Assembly: GCA_937894185.1 (NCBI GenBank)
Contig: CALCSA010000074.1
Coordinates: 1 to 9,276, forward strand
Direction: 5' to 3'
Source of the DNA: an uncultured Clostridia bacterium
GTDB taxonomy: Bacteria; Bacillota; Clostridia; Oscillospirales; Ruminococcaceae
Length of the DNA stretch: 9,276 nt
The notes under the pieces: model-generated
What the model saw: the letters and a program-made list of their open reading frames with translations, nothing else
The model's database searches: none
Told to the model about the DNA's origin: nothing
Program-made: the position numbers and the translations under genes
Shown: positions 1-5,000 of the stretch, in pieces
Layout of the letters: every line of letters starts with the position of its first letter
Position numbering within the stretch: position 1 is the first letter of the stretch

Positions 1-564
1 TAGCTCCAGCTCCAGGGGGCCCTCGGCAATCTTATCCTGATAGCCGGCCAGCTCTCCTTCCCCGTTAAAGAGGAAAGCCCGGTGGCAAAGCTCATTTTCT
101 TCAAAGTAGAGGGTGGAGCCTGCCATAATGTAAACTTGGTGGCGGGCTGCCAAGGTGGACATGGTGTAGAAGTAGGCGTCAAAGGTCTCGTCGGACAGGT
201 AGGAAAGGGCGTCGTTGAGGCCCTGAGCATCCACAGGGCAGTCCTGCTCTCCCGTGGGGGTCAGACGCTGGGCGTGGGCCTGAAACTGGGGGATAAAGCT
301 CATGGGAAGCAGACCCGCATAGGCCGGCAGGCAGACGAGCTGGGCCCTGCGGTTGACGGCATCGGCAATGTAGAGATTCATATCCACCACGTATTCCGCC
401 AGAGAGCCGTAGGGCTTGGCCTGTATTTGCAGGGCGGCCACCGTCACCGATTGGGAGCTGCAAAAGGTTAAGCTGTCGGAGGGAAAAATCTCCAGCCGGT
501 CCACAATTTTTTCCACTTCCCGCAGGCTGATTTTGCCGCTGCCGATCCGGGAAAAGCCATTCAC
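1..564 (-). CDS. Carbon-nitrogen hydrolase (nitrilase-fold) family protein, partial, probable loss of catalytic Glu
   Basis: Seen: an open frame from GTG at 564 runs 188 residues to the window edge without a stop, so the C-terminal part is missing. The GTG has an AAGGAGG site (574-580) nine bases upstream; the nearby ATG at 560 is in another frame that soon stops. Residues 40-81 (VTVAALQIQAKPYGS, then AQLVCLPAYAG) look like the first strands of the nitrilase superfamily, and residues 145-178 (YIMAGSTLYFEE, RAFLFNGEGELAGYQDK) like the region leading to the catalytic lysine (K178). Known: the family cleaves or forms C-N bonds of nitriles, amides and carbamoyl compounds with a Glu-Lys-Cys triad, the Glu lying in a PE motif. 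Odd: that motif reads L-P-A, with alanine 81 where Glu is expected. The Cys would lie outside the window. There is also an N-terminal extension of about 38 residues before the first strand. Family assignment is fairly firm; enzymatic activity is doubtful and the substrate unknown. Confidence 0.75.
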   Translation of the reverse strand, partial: MNGFSRIGSGKISLREVEKIVDRLEIFPSDSLTFCSSQSVTVAALQIQAKPYGSLAEYVVDMNLYIADAVNRRAQLVCLPAYAGLLPMSFIPQFQAHAQRLTPTGEQDCPVDAQGLNDALSYLSDETFDAYFYTMSTLAARHQVYIMAGSTLYFEENELCHRAFLFNGEGELAGYQDKIAEGPLELEL

Positions 565-604
565 AGCCGGTGGCCTCCTTCCTTGTGCTTTTATTACTTT
601 ATTT

Positions 605-633
605 AGTATACCGTCCCGCTGCTCCGGATGCAA
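605..633 (-). promoter_or_regulatory. Sigma-A-type promoter for the nitrilase-family gene
   Basis: On the minus strand TTGCAT (628-633) and TATACT (605-610) are separated by exactly 17 bases. The predicted start of transcription is near 598, giving a leader of about 35 bases that contains the AAGGAGG site of the GTG start at 564. It lies back to back with the promoter of the LUD operon. Confidence 0.7.
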
Positions 634-641
634 GTCCCCGG

Positions 642-670
642 TTGAAAAGCTTCCGCCATTGGGGTATACT
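642..670 (+). promoter_or_regulatory. Sigma-A-type promoter for the LUD-phosphatase-dcd operon
   Basis: TTGAAA (642-647) and TATACT (665-670) have a 17-base spacer. Predicted transcription starts near 677, downstream of the first in-frame ATG (673), which argues that translation begins at the TTG at 706. Its -35 box is 8 bp from the -35 box of the opposite promoter. Confidence 0.7.
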
Positions 671-692
671 TGATGCATATCATTATCTTTTC

Positions 693-699
693 AGGGGGG
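693..699 (+). promoter_or_regulatory. Ribosome binding site fixing a TTG start for the LUD gene
   Basis: AGGGGGG six bases before TTG 706. The upstream ATG at 673 has no such site and sits at the edge of the -10 box, so this purine run decides the start. Confidence 0.6.
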
Positions 700-705
700 A
701 CCGAT

Positions 706-1338
706 TTGGACAAACATTTGCGCGAAACCATTCAAAAGCACATTGACCTCACCCTGGATTCTCTGCGGAAAAACCGCTTTGAGGCCGAATATATCGAAAC
801 ACCGGAGCTGCTGCTCCAGCGTTTGGATGAACTGATGCCTCAAGGATGCAGCTGCTCGGTGGGTGGCTCTGTCACGCTGGACGAAACCGGGGTGCTGGAT
901 TATCTAAGCAGCGGGCGCTTTCAGTATTACGACCGGTACCATCCTCAGGCAGATCAGGAGGAAATCTTTCATCAGGCCATGAGCTGCGACGTGTATCTCA
1001 CCAGCTCCAACGCCATCACCGAGGAAGGGGAGCTTTACAACATCGACGGCCACTGCAACCGTCTGGCCGCCTTGATTTGGGGCCCCAAAAAGGTGATTGT
1101 GGTGGCGGGCTACAACAAAATCGTCACCGATCTGGACGCCGCCGCCGACAGAATGCGGTCCATCGCCGCTCCTGCCAACGCCCGCCGCCTGAGTAAAAAA
1201 ACGCCCTGCGTCGCCACCGGCCGCTGTCAGGACTGCTCCTCTCCCGACCGCATCTGCTCTCAGGAGCTGATTTCCCGCTGGCAAAGGCATCCCGGCAGGA
1301 TTCATGTGATTATTTTGGGCGGAGAGTATGGGTATTGA
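706..1338 (+). CDS. LUD-domain (lactate utilization / DUF162-like) protein
   Basis: 210 residues from TTG 706, chosen because of the AGGGGGG site six bases upstream and because the promoter -10 box ends at 670; an ATG at 673 would add 11 residues. Seen: SVGGSVTLDETGVLDYL (51-67), TSSNAITEEGELYNIDG (99-115) and GPKKVIVVAGYNKIV (126-140) are LUD-fold motifs as found in LutC/YkgG-type proteins. The C-terminal part carries four cysteines, C168-x5-C174-x2-C177-x6-C184, a pattern suggestive of a metal or Fe-S site. Known: LutC acts with LutA and LutB in L-lactate oxidation in Bacillus subtilis, but stand-alone LUD proteins of this length are common in clostridia and have no settled function. There is no lutA or lutB here, so a lactate role is not supported by context. 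The stop overlaps the next start (TGATG), implying translational coupling with the phosphatase gene. Family call is strong; role unknown. Confidence 0.88.
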   Translation: MDKHLRETIQKHIDLTLDSLRKNRFEAEYIETPELLLQRLDELMPQGCSCSVGGSVTLDETGVLDYLSSGRFQYYDRYHPQADQEEIFHQAMSCDVYLTSSNAITEEGELYNIDGHCNRLAALIWGPKKVIVVAGYNKIVTDLDAAADRMRSIAAPANARRLSKKTPCVATGRCQDCSSPDRICSQELISRWQRHPGRIHVIILGGEYGY

Positions 1339-2066
1339 TGGCCGGGTTTGATGTTCGCCGCCAAGTGTTAGAGCTGGAAGGCTCTTTCAATGTGCGGGAC
1401 TTGGGGGGATACCCCACCCGCGATGGCAGACTCATCCAGCCCCGGCGCTTTTTGCGGGCGGGGTCCCTCTACGATTTAAGCGAAAAAGGCAGGCAGACTC
1501 TGCTGAATCTGGGAGTACACTGCGTTGTGGACCTGCGCTCCCGGGTGGAGCGGGAGCAGATGCCCGATCCTGTGGAACACCTCCCGGAATTCACCTTCCA
1601 TCATGTGCCTATGCTGGACTACATCAATTCCAGCGTGATAGCCGGAGAGATGAGCTTCCCCGATTCCTTGGAGGAAATGTATCTGGGGCTTTTGGATAAC
1701 GCCGGCCACAGCTTCGCCCAAGTATTCGAGCTGTTTGCCAATCCTCTTTGCGGCGGCTTTTTGTTCCACTGCACCGCGGGAAAGGACCGCACCGGCATGG
1801 TGGCCATGCTTCTGCTGGCTTTGGCCGGGGTGGAGGAGGACCTGATTGTGGCGGATTACAGCCTCAGCGAGCATCTGGCTCCTCCGGCTGCCGGGGAGCG
1901 GCCCTATTACGTCCCCGCCTATGCCCTGACCTCACCTCCAAAAGCCATGGAGGCAACACTGGAGCATCTAAACAGCCGATACGGCGGCGGAGAACCCTAT
2001 CTTTCCCGCATTGGCGTGACTCATGAGCAGCGCGGCAGGGTACTGCAAAAACTGCTGGAGAAGTAG
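1338..2066 (+). CDS. Tyrosine-protein-phosphatase family protein (Y_phosphatase3-like)
   Basis: 242 residues from ATG 1338, whose A is the last base of the preceding TGA stop; a GGAGAG site lies at 1321-1326. Seen: the N-terminal NVRDLGGYPTRDG motif (18-30), VVDLRS (63-68), and the phosphatase loop HCTAGKDRTG (144-153), with the nucleophile C145 and phosphate-binding R151 in the C-x5-R spacing. There is no signal peptide or membrane segment, so it should be cytoplasmic. Known: this family of bacterial cysteine phosphatases (for example Listeria LipA) can act on phosphotyrosine, and some members prefer phosphoinositides or other phospho-compounds. The catalytic residues look intact, so activity is likely, but the substrate cannot be told. 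Coupling to the LUD gene suggests they are made in fixed proportion. Confidence 0.88.
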   Translation: MAGFDVRRQVLELEGSFNVRDLGGYPTRDGRLIQPRRFLRAGSLYDLSEKGRQTLLNLGVHCVVDLRSRVEREQMPDPVEHLPEFTFHHVPMLDYINSSVIAGEMSFPDSLEEMYLGLLDNAGHSFAQVFELFANPLCGGFLFHCTAGKDRTGMVAMLLLALAGVEEDLIVADYSLSEHLAPPAAGERPYYVPAYALTSPPKAMEATLEHLNSRYGGGEPYLSRIGVTHEQRGRVLQKLLEK

Positions 2067-2122
2067 CTTATCCCACGGCTGAAAGGCATACAGGTCAATC
2101 CAAATAGCGGAGGAATCACCTT

Positions 2123-2653
2123 ATGATACTGTCTGGTCTGGAGATTATCCGGCAGGTAAACGAGGCGCGGATCGCCATCACCCCCTTTGACGAAAAGCTG
2201 GTGGGACCCAACAGCTGCAACCTGCGGCTCCACAACGAACTGCTGGTCTACACCGACCCGGTGCTGGATATGAAGCAGCCCCTGTCCACCCGGCGGATTT
2301 TCATTCCCTCGGAGGGGTTGGTGCTGGAGCCGGGAGTGCTCTATCTGGGCCGCACCTTTGAACACACCGCCACCAACCACTTTGTCCCCATGCTGGAGGG
2401 CCGCTCCTCCATCGGGCGGCTGGGGCTGTTTATCCACGTGACGGCTGGGTTCGGGGACATCGGCTTTTCCGGCTACTGGACACTGGAAATTCACTGTGTG
2501 CATCCGGTGCGCATCTACCCCATGGTGGAAATCTGCCAGATCTACTACCACAAGATTGAAGGGGAGCACCGGCTCTACAACAGCGGCAAGTATCAGGACA
2601 ACAGGGATATTCAGCCCAGCTTGATTCACCGGGATTTTCTCCGGTCAAAATAG
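2123..2653 (+). CDS. dcd: dCTP deaminase
   Basis: 176 residues from ATG 2123, with GGAGGA (2109-2114) eight bases upstream. The enzyme deaminates dCTP to dUTP, the step before dUMP and dTTP synthesis. Seen: the start MILSG, VGPNSCNLRL (27-36), and the core EGRSSIGRLGLFIHVTAGFGD (92-112) followed by SGYWTLEI (116-123). By position against E. coli Dcd (S111, R115, D128, E138), the equivalents are S95, R99, D112 and E122, with identical spacing, so the active site is intact. It is shorter than E. coli Dcd (193 aa), as I recall for clostridial versions. The C-terminal QPSLIHRDF resembles the tail of the Methanocaldococcus jannaschii bifunctional dCTP deaminase-dUTPase; whether this enzyme also hydrolyses dUTP cannot be decided here. 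It is separated from the phosphatase gene by 56 bases with no visible terminator, so it is probably co-transcribed. Confidence 0.93.
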   Translation: MILSGLEIIRQVNEARIAITPFDEKLVGPNSCNLRLHNELLVYTDPVLDMKQPLSTRRIFIPSEGLVLEPGVLYLGRTFEHTATNHFVPMLEGRSSIGRLGLFIHVTAGFGDIGFSGYWTLEIHCVHPVRIYPMVEICQIYYHKIEGEHRLYNSGKYQDNRDIQPSLIHRDFLRSK

Positions 2654-2687
2654 CGGGTTAACCGTTCACCGGGAAGGAACCTGCGCT

Positions 2688-3137
2688 TTGAAAAAAGTAG
2701 CTTGCATTGTGATAGCAGTTGCCTTGATAGCGGTTGTCTTTGCTCTGGGCTACCTTATTTTTACAAGGGAAACAGAGACAATCCATCCTGCTTCCTTTGG
2801 CATTTCTGTCACCAATCATAGCAGCAGCGAATTATATGGTATACAGTTTGTGTATGATCTGGGCGAACAGGCCCTTGGCAGCGGCATGGTCAGCCCTGCC
2901 GGCGGGAAAGATACCATCCCCATAGGCGACGCCCTGACCTGGACCGATTTCGGGGAGATTCCCGAAGGGGCAGAGGTTTTGGTGGAGTGCTTTGTGGTGC
3001 TGGAGGATCAGGTTCCGCTTTCCTGCGGCGAGCCCCTTCGGCTGCGCAAGGAAACCGGTAAGCAGTATACCTACTACCTAATCGGAAGCAGTGCCGACGG
3101 CTTTGCGCTGCTCCCTCAGGAAGCCTTTGCTTCCTGA
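2688..3137 (+). CDS. Small membrane-anchored protein of unknown function
   Basis: 149 residues from TTG 2688, with AAGGA (2674-2678) nine bases upstream; no ATG precedes a comparable reading. Seen: MKK followed by a hydrophobic stretch at about residues 5-25, then a polar region starting TRETETIHP. There is no lipobox cysteine and no clear signal-peptidase site, so an N-terminal anchor with the rest outside the membrane is the likeliest topology. The remainder (about 37-149) is rich in alternating hydrophobic and polar residues and probably beta-strand. It has two cysteines, C101 and C113, which could form a disulfide outside the cell. I do not recognise the family. It is the last gene before a strong terminator, 34 bases after dcd, so it is probably the end of the operon, but nothing ties it to nucleotide metabolism. 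Confidence 0.7.
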   Translation: MKKVACIVIAVALIAVVFALGYLIFTRETETIHPASFGISVTNHSSSELYGIQFVYDLGEQALGSGMVSPAGGKDTIPIGDALTWTDFGEIPEGAEVLVECFVVLEDQVPLSCGEPLRLRKETGKQYTYYLIGSSADGFALLPQEAFAS

Positions 3138-3178
3138 GCATCCCCTATACTCGCCGGGGCACCCACCCCGTTCATCAG

Positions 3179-3210
3179 AAAAGGGAGAAGCTTTTGAGCT
3201 TCTCCCTTTT
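3179..3210. terminator. Bidirectional intrinsic terminator between the operon and tyrS
   Basis: A perfect 14-bp inverted repeat: left arm 3179-3192, loop TTTG 3193-3196, right arm 3197-3210. The arms begin with AAAA and end with TTTT, so either strand yields a GC-containing hairpin ending in a U run. It sits between two convergent genes (plus-strand stop at 3137, tyrS stop at 3233) and can serve both. Confidence 0.88.
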
Positions 3211-3232
3211 GTATGCACCGCCAAAGACGGCG

Positions 3233-4471
3233 TTATGATTCCATGGTCACACGGTGGAACACCTTTTTACCTTTGCGCAGGATGATTCCCGCAGCCAGAG
3301 CATCCTTGGAAAGGGTAAGGCTAATGTCGGCGACCGGCTCATACTCCCCGGTTCCGGCATCTAGACTAATCCCCTTTTGCTGGATCAGCCGCCGAGCCTC
3401 CGCCTTGGAGGGGCAGAGCTTGGTCTGCACCAAAAGATCCATGATGTTGATGGCATCGTCGGTCAAATCCGCGGCGGTCAGTGTGGTGGAGGGCATGTTT
3501 TCCGCATCCCCGCCGGCAAACAGGTTCCGGGCGGTTTTAAGGGCCTCGTCGGCATCCTCCTTGGAGTGAACGTCCTTGGTCAGCTCCCAGGCCAGAATCT
3601 CCTTGGCCTTGTTGAGCTGGCTGCCTTCCCACTGCTCCATCTCCTCAATCTCCTCGATGGGGACAAAGGTGAGCAGCTTGAGGCAGTGGATGACGTCGGC
3701 ATCATCCACATTGCGCCAGTACTGGAAGAACTCGTAAGGGCTGGTCTTGTCCCGGTTCAGCCAGACAGCTCCTTTGGCGGTCTTGCCCATTTTGTTGCCG
3801 TCCTTGGTAGCCAGCAGAGTAAAGGTCATGCCATACACGTCCTTCTGCTCCACCCGGCGAACCAGATCCACACCCTGAATGATGTTGGACCACTGGTCGT
3901 TGCCCCCAAACTGCATCTCGCAGTGGTGGCGGCGGTACAGCTCCAAAAAGTCGTAGCTCTGCATGATCATATAGTTGAACTCAATGAAGGAGAGGCCTTT
4001 TTCCCACCGGGATTTAAAGCAGTCGTAGCTGAGCATCTTGTTCACCGAGAAGTGAACCCCCACATCTCTGAGCATATCGATGTAGTTGAGCTTCATCAGC
4101 CAGTCGCCGTTGCGGGCCACAATGGCTTTTTCGGGGCTGATATCCACAATGCGGCCCATCTGCTGCAAAAAGCGGTCGGCGTTGTAGTTGATCTCATCCA
4201 CAGTGAGCATCTGGCGCATATCGGTGCGGCCGCTGGGGTCCCCCACCATGGTGGTGCCGGTGCCCAGCAGCAGAATGGGCATGTGGCCTGCCTGCTGCAT
4301 CCGCTTGATGATGGTCAGCTGCAAAAAGTGTCCCACATGCAGGGAGTCGGCGGTGGCGTCAAAGCCAATGTAGAAGGTAAGCCCTCCCTCATTCATTCTC
4401 TTTTCAATTTCCTCTGGATGGGTCATCTGAGCAATCAGCCCTCTGCGGCTCAGCTCCTCGAACAGTGTCAT
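3233..4471 (-). CDS. tyrS: Tyrosyl-tRNA synthetase
   Basis: 412 residues from ATG 4471, with AAGGAG (4479-4484) seven bases upstream. It attaches tyrosine to tRNA-Tyr in the cytoplasm using ATP. Seen: a class I Rossmann catalytic domain with FYIGFDATADSLHVGH (33-48), where HVGH (45-48) is the HIGH motif; the tyrosine-pocket region YMIMQSYDF (167-175); GGNDQW (189-194); and KMGKT (227-231) as the KMSKS loop. The C-terminal S4 RNA-binding domain covers about 343-409 (PSKAEARRLIQQKGI). Length is normal for bacterial TyrRS. The open frame extends upstream to 4762, but that part is the T-box leader and has no protein meaning. Expression is predicted to be controlled by the T-box riboswitch directly upstream, and transcription ends at the shared hairpin near 3195. 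Confidence 0.97.
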   Translation of the reverse strand: MTLFEELSRRGLIAQMTHPEEIEKRMNEGGLTFYIGFDATADSLHVGHFLQLTIIKRMQQAGHMPILLLGTGTTMVGDPSGRTDMRQMLTVDEINYNADRFLQQMGRIVDISPEKAIVARNGDWLMKLNYIDMLRDVGVHFSVNKMLSYDCFKSRWEKGLSFIEFNYMIMQSYDFLELYRRHHCEMQFGGNDQWSNIIQGVDLVRRVEQKDVYGMTFTLLATKDGNKMGKTAKGAVWLNRDKTSPYEFFQYWRNVDDADVIHCLKLLTFVPIEEIEEMEQWEGSQLNKAKEILAWELTKDVHSKEDADEALKTARNLFAGGDAENMPSTTLTAADLTDDAINIMDLLVQTKLCPSKAEARRLIQQKGISLDAGTGEYEPVADISLTLSKDALAAGIILRKGKKVFHRVTMES

Positions 4472-4532
4472 TGCCTTTCTCCTTCCCCGTACTAAGTCTT
4501 CCATTTCTCTAGTATTGGCAACCGCCAAACAC

Positions 4533-4568
4533 AAAAATCCCTCTGCCGGAATTCCATCCAACAGAGGG
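4533..4568 (-). terminator. Regulated intrinsic terminator of the tyrS T-box
   Basis: On the minus strand CCCTCTG (4568-4562) pairs with CAGAGGG (4545-4539), with a further short GGA/TCC pairing inside, followed by TTTTT (4537-4533). The 5' arm lies just downstream of the T-box and competes with the antiterminator. Confidence 0.88.
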
Positions 4569-4805
4569 CGACAAAACCATCGCGGTACCACCTCTATTTG
4601 CCGCGGTGTCTCCGCCCGCAGCCTTACCGGGTGACACTCACCCATGCACTGTAACGGGTGCTCCCGTCCTCCCTTTGTGCGCCGCAGTCCGGGAGGCGGC
4701 TCCGGAGATGTATTCGCATTGCCTCCGCCTGCCCCCTTCCACCTGCCGGAGGCTCTCTGCAAAGCGGTTTTGCAAAGCTACTTCTTCCCCATCATCGCCC
4801 ATTTG
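4533..4805 (-). promoter_or_regulatory. T-box riboswitch, tyrosine-specific, upstream of tyrS
   Basis: The T-box sequence AGAGGTGGTACCGCG lies at 4581-4595 on the minus strand. Upstream in the transcript are an AGAGAG element (near 4752-4757) and the stretch GAATACATCTCCGGAGC, whose TAC (4712-4710) is the specifier codon for tyrosine. Known: uncharged tRNA pairs its anticodon with the specifier and its NCCA end with the UGGN of the T-box, stabilising an antiterminator; charged tRNA lets the terminator form. Here UGGU would match a tRNA with discriminator A, as tRNA-Tyr has. The competing terminator is at 4539-4568. The leader would begin near 4805, giving about 330 bases before the start codon, a usual T-box length. 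The agreement of specifier and downstream gene makes this call firm. Confidence 0.95.
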
Positions 4806-4811
4806 GAAGGT

Positions 4812-4841
4812 ATTATAACTTAATTCCCGGGTATTTGTCAA
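4812..4841 (-). promoter_or_regulatory. Promoter of the tyrS transcript
   Basis: Minus-strand TTGACA (4836-4841) and TATAAT (4812-4817), both perfect consensus, with an 18-base spacer. Transcription is predicted to start near 4805, at the beginning of the T-box leader. It diverges from the htpG promoter, with 62 bases between the two -35 boxes. Confidence 0.85.
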
Positions 4842-4903
4842 GTTCCACCCCCTGGCCAGAAGGGGGAATTTGTTAAGAATCTGTAAAACCCCCGGCCACC
4901 TAC

Positions 4904-4932
4904 TTGACATTCGTCCGGCAGGAAGCTAAACT
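4904..4932 (+). promoter_or_regulatory. Promoter of htpG
   Basis: TTGACA (4904-4909) and TAAACT (4927-4932) with a 17-base spacer. The predicted transcription start, about 4939, coincides with the left edge of the CIRCE operator, the usual geometry for HrcA repression. Confidence 0.75.
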
Positions 4933-4939
4933 GAGAATA

Positions 4940-4966
4940 TTAGCACTCTGCGTTTGTGAGTGCCAA
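4940..4966. promoter_or_regulatory. CIRCE operator (predicted HrcA binding site) upstream of htpG
   Basis: TTAGCACTC (4940-4948), nine bases, then GAGTGCCAA (4958-4966). The CIRCE consensus is TTAGCACTC-N9-GAGTGCTAA, so there is one mismatch in 18 conserved positions and the spacer is exact. HrcA bound here would block the htpG promoter until heat shock draws GroEL away. The element also lies in the predicted 5' untranslated RNA. Confidence 0.92.
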
Positions 4967-5000
4967 CAAAACGACAACACACAGGGAAACGGAGCGATGT

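Noticed and set aside
82..471. Plus-strand open frame opposite the nitrilase-family gene
   Set aside because: Shadow frame; the minus strand gives recognisable family motifs, a promoter and a ribosome site.
2021..2629. Minus-strand open frame (202 codons) opposite dcd
   Set aside because: Shadow of dcd, with no family resemblance and no start signals.
2656..2663. GGTTAACC palindrome between dcd and the membrane-protein gene
   Set aside because: Only eight bases, expected by chance, with no promoter or repeat copy nearby.
3377..4495. Long plus-strand open frame (372 codons) opposite tyrS
   Set aside because: Antisense shadow of a clear tyrS gene; the translation is low-complexity and rich in His, Val, Gly and Leu with no recognisable family, and no ribosome site or promoter supports it.
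4472..4762. N-terminal extension of tyrS by 97 residues
   Set aside because: The extension reads through the T-box, specifier stem and terminator of the leader RNA. TyrRS homology begins at ATG 4471, which has a good ribosome site.
4956..5000. Upstream GTG start for htpG
   Set aside because: It lies within the CIRCE operator, has no ribosome site, and adds 15 residues absent from HtpG; ATG 5001 has GGAG at the right distance.
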